A stretch of DNA of 64,000 bases, taken from the NCBI RefSeq assembly GCF_000255295.1, contig NC_017030.1:7724328-7788327 (forward strand). Reading direction: 5' to 3'. Shown one piece after another: positions 43,893 to 53,630 of the stretch (position 1 is its first letter; every line of letters starts with the position of its first letter). Under the pieces are notes generated by a model. That model did no database searches, was not told where the DNA came from, and was given only the letters and a program-made list of their open reading frames with translations. The translations under genes and the position numbers were made by a program. This DNA comes from Corallococcus coralloides DSM 2259 (lineage in GTDB: Bacteria > Myxococcota > Myxococcia > Myxococcales > Myxococcaceae).

Positions 43893-45857
43893 ATGCCGCT
43901 TTCTCTGCTCCTGCTTGCCCTGGCCTCGGTTCCCTCCTCGCAGGGCGTGGCGCCGTCACCGGTGCCGCTGCCCGGCGTGCATGCGGTGCCCCCCTCGCAG
44001 GCTCCCTCTCTGACGGCGGATGGCAGCCTGGCCACGCCCCCCGCTCCCATGGAGGAAGGCGAGGAGACGGAAGAGGTGGAGAACGAGTCCGCCGAGTTGG
44101 AGGAGCTGCGCGCGCTGGAAGGCGCGACGCTGGACCCGGAGGCGAAGCCGAACGCGGAGATGATGCAGTCGCTGCGGCGGCTGGGCCTGACGAACCCGTT
44201 GCGGCTGCGAATGTTGGACGCGCTGGAGGAGCCCACCTTCCGCGAGGACGACACCGCCCCGCCGCTGGCGCGCATCACCGACCTGGCGAACTTCGATATT
44301 TCGCAGGTGAAGGACCGCTACGACATCCCGGTGGACATGCAGCCGCGGGTGGCCGAGTACATCCAGTTCTTCCAGGGCCCCGGCCGCAAGTGGTTCCGCA
44401 AGTGGATGGCGCGCTCCACGCGCTACCTGCCGGTGATGCAGCCCATCCTGGAGGCGAAGGGCCTGCCCCGGGACACGGTGTACCTGGCGATGATTGAGAG
44501 CGGCTTCTCCGCGCACGCGTACTCGTGGGCGCACGCGTCCGGGCCGTGGCAGTTCATCTCCAGCACGGGCAAGCAGTACGGCCTCAAGCAGGACTTCTGG
44601 GTGGACGAGCGGCGTGACCCCATCAAGGCCACGCACGCGGCGGCGGCGTACCTGAAGGACCTCTACGGCGAGCTGGGCCACTGGTACCTGGCGTGGGCGG
44701 GCTACAACACGGGCTCGTACCGGGTGCGCAAGATGGTGACGCGCTACGGGACGAACGACTTCTGGGTGCTGGCGGAGGAGCCCGGGCTGGCGAAGGAGAC
44801 GAAGCACTACGTTCCCAAGCTCATCGCCGCGGCGCTGGTGGCGAAGAACCCCACCGCGTTCGGCTTCTCCGAGGAGGAGTTCCAGTACGAGTCCACGCTG
44901 GAATACGACGAGGTGAAGCTCACGGACGCGACCGACCTGGACGTGGTGGCGCGCGCGGCCGGGGTGAGCGTGCAGGACGTGCAGGAGCTGAACCCGGAGC
45001 TCAAGCGCTGGTGCACGCCTCCGGCGACGGCCGCGAAGCCCTACACCCTGAAGCTGCCGCGCGGCACCACGACGCTCTTCGCGCAGAACCTGGCGAAGCT
45101 GTCGCCCGCGGACCGGCTGACGTTCCGGGTGCACACGGTGAAGAAGGGCGACACGCTGTCGCAGATTGCCCAGAAGTACGGCACGGCGCCGGAGGCCATC
45201 CTCCAGATGAACCGGCTGAAGAGCGCGCGGGTGCTGAAGGTGCGCGCGGAGCTGGTGATTCCGGTGCCGGCGAACGGCCGGGGTGGCAGCGGTGACGCGG
45301 GCGGTGGCGCGGTGGCATCCGGCGCGCTGGCGGCGAAGGTGGCGCAGGCGCGGCGCAGCGGCGTGGTGGCGACGCGGCCGGAGGACGAGGTCCCGGCGGG
45401 CACGCCCCGGGGCCCCGTGGCGGCGGGCCCCGTGAAGACGGAGAAGGTGGATGGCAAGACGCGCATCACCTACGGCGTGCAGGAGGGCGACAGCCTGTGG
45501 CTCATCGCCAACCGCTTCCAGGTGTCGGTGGACGACCTGAAGAAGTGGAACAACCTGCCCAAGCGCAACCGCACGCTGTCGCTGGGCACGCTGCTCGCGG
45601 TGTGGCCGCCGGAGTCCAAGGGCGCGGCGCCGGCGAAGGTGGAGGAGCGCGGCGGCACCATCGTGGTGGCCAACGCCGTGGCGGGGCAGGCGCCCGTGGG
45701 CCCCAAGGGCAAGGTGCACACGCTGGCCGAGGGCGAGACGCTCTGGTCGGTGTCGCAGCGCTACAACGTGTCCGTCGAGGACATCATGAAGTGGAACCAC
45801 ATCAAGGACCACCGCACGGTGCCCACCGGCAAGCTGCTGTCGCTGAGCGCGCCGTAG
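43893..45857 (+). CDS. mltD: Membrane-bound lytic transglycosylase MltD-type with three LysM domains
   Basis: Cleaves peptidoglycan glycan strands. The 654-residue protein has a signal peptide (to about SSQG), a Glu-rich linker, the lysozyme-like SLT domain with catalytic Glu 202 (LAMIESGFSAHAYSWAHASG then PWQFISSTGKQYGL), and three LysM peptidoglycan-binding domains near 413, 526 and 608 (HTVKKGDTLSQIA, YGVQEGDSLWLIA, HTLAEGETLWSVS). A degenerate LysM-like segment lies at about 350-395. Usually MltD has one to three LysMs. The neighbouring L,D-transpeptidase suggests a wall-remodelling pair. Confidence 0.95.
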   Translation: MPLSLLLLALASVPSSQGVAPSPVPLPGVHAVPPSQAPSLTADGSLATPPAPMEEGEETEEVENESAELEELRALEGATLDPEAKPNAEMMQSLRRLGLTNPLRLRMLDALEEPTFREDDTAPPLARITDLANFDISQVKDRYDIPVDMQPRVAEYIQFFQGPGRKWFRKWMARSTRYLPVMQPILEAKGLPRDTVYLAMIESGFSAHAYSWAHASGPWQFISSTGKQYGLKQDFWVDERRDPIKATHAAAAYLKDLYGELGHWYLAWAGYNTGSYRVRKMVTRYGTNDFWVLAEEPGLAKETKHYVPKLIAAALVAKNPTAFGFSEEEFQYESTLEYDEVKLTDATDLDVVARAAGVSVQDVQELNPELKRWCTPPATAAKPYTLKLPRGTTTLFAQNLAKLSPADRLTFRVHTVKKGDTLSQIAQKYGTAPEAILQMNRLKSARVLKVRAELVIPVPANGRGGSGDAGGGAVASGALAAKVAQARRSGVVATRPEDEVPAGTPRGPVAAGPVKTEKVDGKTRITYGVQEGDSLWLIANRFQVSVDDLKKWNNLPKRNRTLSLGTLLAVWPPESKGAAPAKVEERGGTIVVANAVAGQAPVGPKGKVHTLAEGETLWSVSQRYNVSVEDIMKWNHIKDHRTVPTGKLLSLSAP

Positions 45858-45906
45858 CGGCAGGAGGGCATGGCGCGACGGCCGGGACCTTGCAGTCCCC
45901 GGCGCC

Positions 45907-47091
45907 ATGCTCGCATCCGCATTGCATCGAGAGTCACTGCTTCTTCCCTCTGAAACGCCCGACACGCGCGAGTCCTCGCCTGTCTTGTCCGTCCTGCCCC
46001 GTGGAGTCGAACGTCCGGGGGACAGGACGGTCTCTGGTGGCAACTCGCTGACGCGCTTCAGCGGGCCTGTTCCAGCTATCGGTCAGGCACCGCGAGGGCT
46101 GTCCGTCGCCCCGCCGTCCGACGGAGTGTCCGACCAGGAAAAGCGCGCACGTGACATCGCGACAGGCACGGCGGCGACCGTCGTCACGCAAGAGGAGGCG
46201 CGGCGTGCCTCACAGGTGACGGCGTCGGCCGCACCGGCAGCCCCGGCGGATGCGACGCGTGCGGTGGCGGCTGGGGGCCTGGGCGTCATGGAGCCTCCGG
46301 TCGACTTCGCGGGCACGGCGATTCCGGCGACAGGTGGCCTGGAGCATCCGCGCTTCGCCGGGTCGCCGCAGCTCGCGGACGTGGCATCCGGCGCGACGGT
46401 GCTCGGCACGGGCTCGAAGGGGGACGGCCTTCGCGCGGTGCAGGGCGCACTCATGGACATGGGGTTCGCGCTCTACGGCGGCGCGGACGGACGCTACGGA
46501 CCGGACACGGCGCGCGCGTTCCGCAACTTCCAGGTGCATGCGGGCCTGCGATCCAGTGGTGTGCTCGACGCCGCCACGCTGAAGGCCCTGGAGGCGCTCG
46601 CTCCGGCTCCGGGCTCACGGGGACAGTCGCGCGCCCTGCCCTCTCCGTTCTACTCGGGCCAGCCCGTGCGCGTGGTCATCGCACTGCGCGAGCACCGCAC
46701 CTTCCTCTTCGACCCGGAGGGGAGGCTCGTGGACATCTTCCCCAACGCGGTGGGCACCGCCGCCACGCCCACGCACCCGGGACTCAAGGTCGTCCGCGCG
46801 AAGTTGGACCAGGTGGCCACCGAGGACGCGGGCGCGCGGCTGTGGAACGACCGGCACGTGTTCGGCTCGCGGCTGCTGGACCTGTCCTGGGCGGATGGAC
46901 GCCGCAGCGGCGAGGAGCTGCATGGCACCAGCGCCCCTGCCCTGCTCGGCGGCGACGTGTCCCACGGCTGCATCCGTCACGCGAACGAGGACATCCTCGT
47001 GCTGCATGACGCGCTCGCCGTGGGCGACCGCATCGCGGTGGTGGAGACGCTCCAGGATCCGCACCTGGGCGTCCCCGTCACCGTGGGCTGA
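45907..47091 (+). CDS. L,D-transpeptidase (YkuD) with peptidoglycan-binding domain
   Basis: Protein of 394 residues. PG_binding_1 domain about 166-230 (GDGLRAVQGALMDMGFALYG). YkuD catalytic domain about 252-385 with HG at 339-340 and the active motif SHGCIRH, Cys 355. It would form 3-3 cross-links or attach proteins to peptidoglycan. There is no evident signal peptide; the first 160 residues are low-complexity Ala/Pro/Thr-rich, so export route or true start is unclear. Lies 49 bases after mltD. Confidence 0.88.
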   Translation: MLASALHRESLLLPSETPDTRESSPVLSVLPRGVERPGDRTVSGGNSLTRFSGPVPAIGQAPRGLSVAPPSDGVSDQEKRARDIATGTAATVVTQEEARRASQVTASAAPAAPADATRAVAAGGLGVMEPPVDFAGTAIPATGGLEHPRFAGSPQLADVASGATVLGTGSKGDGLRAVQGALMDMGFALYGGADGRYGPDTARAFRNFQVHAGLRSSGVLDAATLKALEALAPAPGSRGQSRALPSPFYSGQPVRVVIALREHRTFLFDPEGRLVDIFPNAVGTAATPTHPGLKVVRAKLDQVATEDAGARLWNDRHVFGSRLLDLSWADGRRSGEELHGTSAPALLGGDVSHGCIRHANEDILVLHDALAVGDRIAVVETLQDPHLGVPVTVG

Positions 47092-47095
47092 TGGC

Positions 47096-48859
47096 CTACT
47101 GCTCTTCCAGGAGCATCTTCAGCTCCCGGACGCGCTTGCTGATGTAGTCGCGGTCCAGCTTGCGGAAGTTCTCCGGAAGCAGCGCCCGGCTGGTGCACTC
47201 CTGCACCGCCACCAGGTTCTGCATCTCGATCTCCAGCGGGTAGCTGGGCGGCACGAAGTCCGCCAGCACCGCGGCCAGGTCGTCCTTCGTCACCTGATCG
47301 CGTCCCTCCGCCAGCGCGCGGAACTTCGAGCGCACCATCACCGCCTCGATGTCCGCGCCGCTGAAGGCGCGCACACCGCCGGGAATCAGCGCGGCGAAGG
47401 ACTCCACGCCCTCCACCGACACGCCGGTCTTCTTGCTCATCGCCTGGAACAGCTCGTTCCGCTCCTCGTCCGTCTGCGGATAGAAGAGCGCGAGGTGCTC
47501 CTCCGCGCGGCCCTGGCGCTTCAGGTCGATGGGCAGCAGGTCCGGCCGCGCCGTCAGCAGGAACCAGACGATCTTGCCGCGGTACTGCGTGTTGCCCATG
47601 AAGGACGCGATGGAGCCGAAGATGCGGCTGCTCGTCCCGGAGTCCCCACCGGAGTCGCGGTTGCCGAGGAAGGTGTCCGCCTCGTCGACCATCACCGCCA
47701 CCGGCCACAGGGCCTTCAGCAGGTTGAAGATCTTCTCCAGGTTCGATTCCGTCACGCCCTGCCACTGGCTGCGGAAGTTCAGGAACTTCACCACCGGGAT
47801 GCCAATCTCCCCGGCGAAGCAGCTCACCATGAACGTCTTGCCCGTGCCCACCGGCCCGCTCACCAGGTAGCCCATGGGCATGACCTCGATGCGGCCCTTC
47901 TTCAGCGCGGACGCCGCCTGCCGCAGCATCTGCTTGGCGGGGGCGTGGCCCGCCACCGCGTCCAGCGTGTGCGCGGGCTCGATGAACTCCAGGAGGCCGT
48001 GACACTCCGCCTGGATGAGCTCCTTCTTCTTCTCCTTGAGCAGCTCCGGAGTGATGCGCACCTCCCGCTCCAGCGCCTCCGTGAGCACGCGGTCCAGGTT
48101 GATGCGCGACAGGCCCGCCGTCATCTTCGCCAGGCCCGCGACCGGCACCTCCGACACCGACTGGAGCTTCTTGCCCTCCAGCTTGGAGCGCACGTACTCC
48201 AGGCGCTCCTCCTCCGTGGGCAGCGGCAGCTCGATGGGCGCCACGTACGGGTTGCGGCTGATGCGCGGCGACACGTCCGACAGGTTCTCCGCCAGGAGCA
48301 CCACGGACACGTCGCCCGCCAGGAACTGCGGGTCGTGCGCCCACTTGTCCAGCGTGGCCACCACGAAGCGGTCCTCCGCGGACAGGTGGCTCATCTCCCC
48401 GCCCGGGACCAGCGTCTCCGCGTAGTCGATGATGAGCGCCAGCGAGCGGCCCTCGCTCAGGCGCATGCGCAGGAAGTTCTCCAGGATTTGCAGCGCCCGG
48501 CCCGGGTCGCGCGGCATGACCTTGGCGTAGTCCGTGCCGTACATGGCGTCGTAGCCCGTCATGGCCCGCGCCAGGTCCTTCTGCGTCTCCGGCGTCGCGG
48601 AGCGGATGCCCGACGAGCGGTCGTAGAAGAGGACGTGGTCGCGCCCGCCGAACAGCTCCTCCGACAGGAACGTCTTCAGCGTCCCAAAGCCGCGCCCGCC
48701 GTCCTCCAGCTGCAGCGGCTGCAGGTCGCGCACGGCCCCGTACAGCAGGAAGGTGCTGACCGTCTTCGTGTAGTACTTGCGCGCCAGCTGCTGCGCCCAC
48801 CGGGGCAGATCCGCCAGCGGATCCGCCTTGTTCACCTTACGCACCTTCGTCACGGACAT
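47096..48859 (-). CDS. AAA family ATPase
   Basis: Protein of 587 residues with an N-terminal helical/AAA-like region (to about 300, including LALIIDYAETLVPGG and VVLLAENLSDVSPRI, suggesting a degenerate first ATPase domain) and an active second AAA domain with Walker A GPVGTGKT, Walker B VMVDEAD and sensor/arginine-finger segments (TARPDLLPIDLKRQGRAEEH). Resembles FtsH/spastin-type AAA without a protease. A strong GGAGGG abuts the annotated ATG, so the GTG at 48853 may be the real start. Substrate unknown. Confidence 0.85.
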   Translation of the reverse strand: MSVTKVRKVNKADPLADLPRWAQQLARKYYTKTVSTFLLYGAVRDLQPLQLEDGGRGFGTLKTFLSEELFGGRDHVLFYDRSSGIRSATPETQKDLARAMTGYDAMYGTDYAKVMPRDPGRALQILENFLRMRLSEGRSLALIIDYAETLVPGGEMSHLSAEDRFVVATLDKWAHDPQFLAGDVSVVLLAENLSDVSPRISRNPYVAPIELPLPTEEERLEYVRSKLEGKKLQSVSEVPVAGLAKMTAGLSRINLDRVLTEALEREVRITPELLKEKKKELIQAECHGLLEFIEPAHTLDAVAGHAPAKQMLRQAASALKKGRIEVMPMGYLVSGPVGTGKTFMVSCFAGEIGIPVVKFLNFRSQWQGVTESNLEKIFNLLKALWPVAVMVDEADTFLGNRDSGGDSGTSSRIFGSIASFMGNTQYRGKIVWFLLTARPDLLPIDLKRQGRAEEHLALFYPQTDEERNELFQAMSKKTGVSVEGVESFAALIPGGVRAFSGADIEAVMVRSKFRALAEGRDQVTKDDLAAVLADFVPPSYPLEIEMQNLVAVQECTSRALLPENFRKLDRDYISKRVRELKMLLEEQ

Positions 48860-48872
48860 CCCTCCGGCGCCG

Positions 48873-48898
48873 CTCCCCCCAGGGACATCCGGGGGGAG
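48873..48898. other. Perfect hairpin between kinase and AAA genes
   Basis: CTCCCCCC (48873-48880) pairs with GGGGGGAG (48891-48898) around a 10-base loop. In the transcribed direction it falls after the kinase stop and just upstream of the AAA gene's ribosome site; it may attenuate or terminate. Confidence 0.45.
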
Positions 48899-48939
48899 GA
48901 CCCCCAGGCTACCTCTTAAATGTCAGGACCGCGGTGCCG

Positions 48940-51465
48940 CTAATCGCGGCAGCGCGCCTGCTTCTTCAAGGTTGCTTCCACCTTGACCGTGGAACCCGCC
49001 GGGGACGGCGTGCCCACGGATACGTCCTCGTCCGCGTGGCATTTCGCCTTCAGCGTGAGTTCGCGCGTGCCCCAGGGCACCCGGATGGTGGCCGGGGTGA
49101 CGGCGCCCAGGTCCTTGTTGCCCTGGTAGATGGCCGCGCCCTCGGGCGTGGACTCGATCCGCACCTCCACGGGCGCGCGCTCCAGGGTCGCCGCCACGTC
49201 CAGGCTGTTGTTGTTCACGGCCATCTTCTTGATGAAGGGCACGTAGCCAGGGGCGGTGACCTCCACCAGCGGGGCGTCGTTGCTGAGCGAGAAGTCCTTG
49301 TTCACCGACTCCTGGGAGCCCTGCTTCCGGGCGACCTGGTTGTCGATCTTCACCTCGGCGTCTCCCGGCTGGGTCTTGAAGATCACGAACACCGAGCGCG
49401 CCTGCCGCTTGAGGGCCACCGGCACCTGCGTGGCGTTGGTGCCCTCGGACACCATGACGGACTGGTTGAAGGCCTCGTAGCCCGGAGCGGTCACCACCAC
49501 CAGCACGTTGCCCACGGACATGGGCTTCAGGGCGAAGCCGTTGGGGGGGAACTTCTCCGGAGGCCCCGCGTTGATGGACACCATCGCGACGTCCTTCGCC
49601 TCCAGCGTCTTGAGCTCCACCATCACGTAGCCCTGCGCGGGCTTGCTCGGGGAGAAGACCAGGGCCACGCCCACCAGGAGGAACAGCGACGCCAGCCCCA
49701 CGGCGCCGTAGAGCAGCCGCTTGTCCATGCCCTTGAAGCCCAGCCCCCGGGCGGGAGCCTCCGGCTCGGGCGCGTTCTTCTGGCGGACTTCCTTCGCGGG
49801 CGGACGCGGCGCGTTCCCGTTGTTGAGGACGGGGGGCGCGGGCGGACGCGGCGCCGGTTCCGGCAGCGGGTCCGGCCGGTGGAGGCGCTGCGGCGGACCG
49901 TCGTTGCCCCGGTTCGGCGTCGGCCGGGGCGCGGGCGCGTCGTTGGCCATCAGCGTGGGCACGTTGGTCAGCGACGGACGCGGCGGCGCGGAGGTCAGCA
50001 CCGGCGCGCTGTTCTGCGACGACAGGCGCGGCGGCGCCGGAGGCTGGGGCAGCGACGAGGGCGGCGGGATGACGGCGGTGCGACCCGACACGTCCTCCTC
50101 CCCGTCGTCCTGCGGCGCGGCCGGGGACTCCAGCGGCGTGACGGCGCGGCCAATGGCGGCGCCCGGCTGGGTGGTGGGCTCCGGCGAGTCGTTGAAGACG
50201 GCGTCGCGGTCCACCATCTGCGTCGCCAGCTCCTCGTCCTCCTTGGGCGAGGGCGCGGCCGGCGCGGCGGTCAGCTTGGGCAGCGCCGCGAGCGTGGGCG
50301 AACGGCGCGCGCCCTGCGCGGTGCCACCGGAGTTGGAGGCGCGCGGCGGCGGCGCGGCCACGGGCTCCACGGGGGGCGCGGAGGGCGCCACCGCCGGGAT
50401 GTTGGTCATGCTCTGCGTGGGCACCGGGGACGGACCGCTGAAGCCCGCCTCGATGGCCGCCAGCATGCCGTCCGGCGCGCGGATGTCCGCGTACTCGGCC
50501 AGGCGCTGCTTCTCGCGTTCCACCTCTTCGGCGAACGTGGACTTCATGTACTGCATGAGGTCCTTGCGGCCGAAGATGGAGTCGTTCGTCAGCAGGAAGC
50601 GCTGCAGGTCGTCGCCCAGCTCGCTGGCGTACTGGTAGCGCTCGTCCACGTCCTTCGCGAGCGACTTGAGGACGATGCGCTCCAGCGCCTCCGGGATGCG
50701 CCGGTTGTACGTGGACGGCGACGGCACCTCCGCCTTGCGCACCTTCTCCAGCACGCTGAAGTCGCTGTCGCCCACGAAGAGGCGCTCGCCGGTGAGCATC
50801 TCGTAGAGGCACACGCCAATGGCGAACACGTCCGAGCGGCGATCCAGCGGCAGGCCGCGGATCTGCTCCGGGCTCATGTAGCCGAACTTGCCCTTGAGGA
50901 TACCGGCCTGCGTCTTGGTGGCCTTGCCCGCCGCCTTCGCGATGCCGAAGTCGATGACCTTGACCTCGCCCTCGAAGGACACGAGCACGTTCTGCGGCGA
51001 GATGTCGCGGTGGACGATGTTGAGGTCGCGCCCCATCCCGTCCTTCTTGCGGTGGGCGTAGTCCAGGCCCTCGCACATCTTCGCCACGCAGAAGGCGACC
51101 AGCGGCACGGGCGCGGGCTCACCCTTCTTCCGGCAACGGTCGAAGATGGCCCGCATGTCCTTGCCGGGGATGTACTCCATCGAAATGAAGTAGCTGCTGG
51201 CGATCTGCCCCAGCTCGTAGATCTGCGCGATGTTGGCGTGGGTCAGCTGGACGCTGATCTTCGCCTCATCGATGAACATCGAGATGAATTCTTCATCCTC
51301 GGCGATGTTCGGCAGGATGCGCTTGATGGCGACGAGCCGCTCGAAGCCGCTGGCGCCGAACTGTTTGCCGCGCCAGACCTCCGCCATGCCGCCGATGTTG
51401 ACGCGGTCCAGGAGGAGATACTTCCCGAACGGGATGGGTTGCCGCTTCGGTTGAGAGGTCGTCAC
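48940..51465 (-). CDS. Ser/Thr protein kinase with PEGA domains
   Basis: Protein of 841 residues. Kinase domain about 13-290: ATP lysine in VAIKRI (K48), catalytic loop HRDISPQN (152-159) and DFG (172-174); the SPQN variant is typical of myxobacterial kinases, replacing the usual LKPEN lysine by serine. A 290-residue Pro/Ala-rich linker follows, then one membrane span (about 592-612), then an outside region with PEGA repeats (VEVRIESTPEGAAIYQGNKD) to the end. A transmembrane sensor kinase; ligand unknown. Confidence 0.93.
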   Translation of the reverse strand: MTTSQPKRQPIPFGKYLLLDRVNIGGMAEVWRGKQFGASGFERLVAIKRILPNIAEDEEFISMFIDEAKISVQLTHANIAQIYELGQIASSYFISMEYIPGKDMRAIFDRCRKKGEPAPVPLVAFCVAKMCEGLDYAHRKKDGMGRDLNIVHRDISPQNVLVSFEGEVKVIDFGIAKAAGKATKTQAGILKGKFGYMSPEQIRGLPLDRRSDVFAIGVCLYEMLTGERLFVGDSDFSVLEKVRKAEVPSPSTYNRRIPEALERIVLKSLAKDVDERYQYASELGDDLQRFLLTNDSIFGRKDLMQYMKSTFAEEVEREKQRLAEYADIRAPDGMLAAIEAGFSGPSPVPTQSMTNIPAVAPSAPPVEPVAAPPPRASNSGGTAQGARRSPTLAALPKLTAAPAAPSPKEDEELATQMVDRDAVFNDSPEPTTQPGAAIGRAVTPLESPAAPQDDGEEDVSGRTAVIPPPSSLPQPPAPPRLSSQNSAPVLTSAPPRPSLTNVPTLMANDAPAPRPTPNRGNDGPPQRLHRPDPLPEPAPRPPAPPVLNNGNAPRPPAKEVRQKNAPEPEAPARGLGFKGMDKRLLYGAVGLASLFLLVGVALVFSPSKPAQGYVMVELKTLEAKDVAMVSINAGPPEKFPPNGFALKPMSVGNVLVVVTAPGYEAFNQSVMVSEGTNATQVPVALKRQARSVFVIFKTQPGDAEVKIDNQVARKQGSQESVNKDFSLSNDAPLVEVTAPGYVPFIKKMAVNNNSLDVAATLERAPVEVRIESTPEGAAIYQGNKDLGAVTPATIRVPWGTRELTLKAKCHADEDVSVGTPSPAGSTVKVEATLKKQARCRD

Positions 51466-51573
51466 TGTGTGTGGGGGTCGAGTCCTTGCAGGGAGCCTAT
51501 CGATCGCGGCTCCAAAGGGTCAACCGCGCGCGCGGACCTATTTCCGCCCGCTTGCTCCCCAGGCGACCCCGGC

Positions 51574-52347
51574 TCAGGGCGAAGGGGACGCCGCCGCGCC
51601 CCCATCCACGGTGGGGATCTCCAGGTCGATACCCGGAATGCCCTCGTTCTCCTCCTCGGGCTCCGCGGGAAGCTGGGCGCGCACGACGGCCACGCGCGGC
51701 TCTCCTCGGTGGGAGAGCACGGCGGGCGCACCAAAGCGCACCTCGGCGGGCAGCCCCACCAGCGTCACCCAGGCCTGCTTGCCGTCCCGGGCCACGCAGT
51801 AGAGCAGCGTGCCGGCCCGGGTGCCGGGCGCGTCGCGGACCGGGCCCTCGCAGTCCGTGCGCACCTGGAGTGTATAGGCCGGCACCGACGTCCCGCGCTC
51901 CAGGTACGGCGGAGCGCCCAGCGCGTCCACCAGGGGCTGTAGCACCTGGGCTCGCGAGGGCACGGATTCCACCGTGGCCAGCTTCTGGGCATCGTTCTGG
52001 AAGCGCTGCAGCGCCACCGAGGCCATCTCCGGCGAGTCCAGCGGCGTGCGACCCTCCGCGAGCACCAGGTCCAGGAAGAGCGCCAGCACGAGCAGGATGG
52101 GCAGCAGCCGGTAGCCCTTGAAGTCCTCCGGCTTCTTTCGCAGCAGTCCCGCGACGAACACGGCCAGGCCCACGCCCGCGAGCCCCAGCACGACGCTGGC
52201 GCGCACGGCGGACGGCGGCGTGAGGAGCGCGGAGACCTCCGCGGTCCGGGCGCTCAGGGCATCCGAGAGGTCGCCCCCGTAGATCCACCCCAGCGCCCCC
52301 AGGCACAGGACGTTGGTCAGGAGCGTCTTGCGCGAAGGGCCGCTCAT
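51574..52347 (-). CDS. Membrane protein of unknown function in ABC operon
   Basis: Protein of 257 residues with three hydrophobic segments (about 10-24, 50-68, 82-98) and an extracytoplasmic or cytoplasmic C-terminal domain ending in an acidic low-complexity tail. Start ATG at 52347 overlaps the permease stop (ATGA), so it belongs to the ABC cluster. No family recognised; two cysteines in LQVRTDCEGP and LLYCVARDG may pair. Confidence 0.7.
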   Translation of the reverse strand: MSGPSRKTLLTNVLCLGALGWIYGGDLSDALSARTAEVSALLTPPSAVRASVVLGLAGVGLAVFVAGLLRKKPEDFKGYRLLPILLVLALFLDLVLAEGRTPLDSPEMASVALQRFQNDAQKLATVESVPSRAQVLQPLVDALGAPPYLERGTSVPAYTLQVRTDCEGPVRDAPGTRAGTLLYCVARDGKQAWVTLVGLPAEVRFGAPAVLSHRGEPRVAVVRAQLPAEPEEENEGIPGIDLEIPTVDGGAAASPSP

Positions 52348-53630
52348 CCCGCCAGCGTCCTCGCCGGATCCGTGGCGGCGGCGCGGCGGCTGGGGAAGTA
52401 CGCCCCGGCGAGCGCGGCCACGAGCCCCAGCAGCACGCCCCCCAGCACCACTCCCACGGGGAAGGAGAAGAAGCTCTCCGGCTTGAAGGGGAAGTTGGGC
52501 AGGTAGCCCTTCGCGAGCCGGTCCACGATGAAGGCCAGCACCAGCGCCGCGGCCGTGCCCGCCGCGCCGCCCAGCACGCCCACCACGCCGGCCTCCGCCA
52601 GCACGATGGCGCGCACGTCCGCGCGAGAGGCGCCCACCGCCTGCATCACGCCAATCTCCTTGGCCCGCGCGCGCACGGACGAGGACATGGCGTGGGCGAT
52701 GTTCACCGCCGCCAGCACGCAGATGAGGATGGAGAGCAGCGCCAGCGCGGACGTGGTGAGCGCCACCGCCGCGCCCGCGTTCTCCGCCAGCCGGCGCTCC
52801 TGATCATCGATTTCGAAGCCCATCCCCTTCACCGCCTCCACCAGCTCCGGGACGCGGGAAGGGTCCGCGGCCACCAGCGTGACGCCGGAGTAGCTGTCCG
52901 CGTCCGCGCCGGAAGCGCGGTTGATGCGCACCGCCGTGTCCAGCGGGATGGTGATGCCCGCGAGCATGGCCCGGTCGGACGCGCCCACCACCTGCGCCTG
53001 CTGCGTGGTGGTGGGCCCGCCGGACGTGGCCGCCACGTAGGAGCGGTTGAACTCCACCGGGAAGCCGAAGCCGATGAGCATCTCCGCGGACAGCTGCGGC
53101 AGCTTGCGCGCGGGCGCGAACGTCTTGTTGTACAGCTCCAACAGGCGCGTGGAGATGAGCGCGGGGATGGCCTTGCCCTCCCCCGGGTCCTTGAAGTCCT
53201 TCGCCTCCGGCAGCCCCACGTCCTTCTGCACCAGGCCGGGGTCCACGCCCACCGCGAGCACCTCCATGCCCATGCGCAGGCGCGAGCCGAAGAACACGCC
53301 GTCGTAGCGCGTCACCGCCGGCACGCGGACGTTCATCTTCCGGTACGTCGTCTCCACGCCGGGCAGCGCGGCCAGGCGCTCCACCGCGGCCGCGTCCAGC
53401 TTGCCGCCGCCCAAGAGGCCCAGCGACACCGCCGGGGGCACCACGTCCACCAGCCGCGAGTCCGTGGGGAAGATGCGCTCGCGGATGACGCGCCCCACGC
53501 CCAGCCCCAGGCCCACGAAGAACACCAGCGCGCCTACGCCCATGGCCACGCCGAAGGCGGAGAAGAACGCGCCCTTGCGCTCACGCGCGAGGGACAACCT
53601 CACCAGTCGCGACAGTGCGTCGAACCTCAC
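52344..53630 (-). CDS. ABC transporter permease (MacB/LolC-type)
   Basis: Inner-membrane permease of 428 residues: first span near 18-40, a large periplasmic MacB-like domain (about 45-290), then three spans with the FtsX core pattern (ALLSILICVLAAVNIAHAMS then RAKEIGVMQAVGASRADVRA) and the end PSRRAAATDPARTLAG. The GTG start at 53630 overlaps the ATPase gene's stop; a longer open frame upstream lies inside that gene. Works with the LolD-like ATPase; substrate (lipoprotein, peptide or lipid) unknown. Confidence 0.9.
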   Translation of the reverse strand: MRFDALSRLVRLSLARERKGAFFSAFGVAMGVGALVFFVGLGLGVGRVIRERIFPTDSRLVDVVPPAVSLGLLGGGKLDAAAVERLAALPGVETTYRKMNVRVPAVTRYDGVFFGSRLRMGMEVLAVGVDPGLVQKDVGLPEAKDFKDPGEGKAIPALISTRLLELYNKTFAPARKLPQLSAEMLIGFGFPVEFNRSYVAATSGGPTTTQQAQVVGASDRAMLAGITIPLDTAVRINRASGADADSYSGVTLVAADPSRVPELVEAVKGMGFEIDDQERRLAENAGAAVALTTSALALLSILICVLAAVNIAHAMSSSVRARAKEIGVMQAVGASRADVRAIVLAEAGVVGVLGGAAGTAAALVLAFIVDRLAKGYLPNFPFKPESFFSFPVGVVLGGVLLGLVAALAGAYFPSRRAAATDPARTLAG

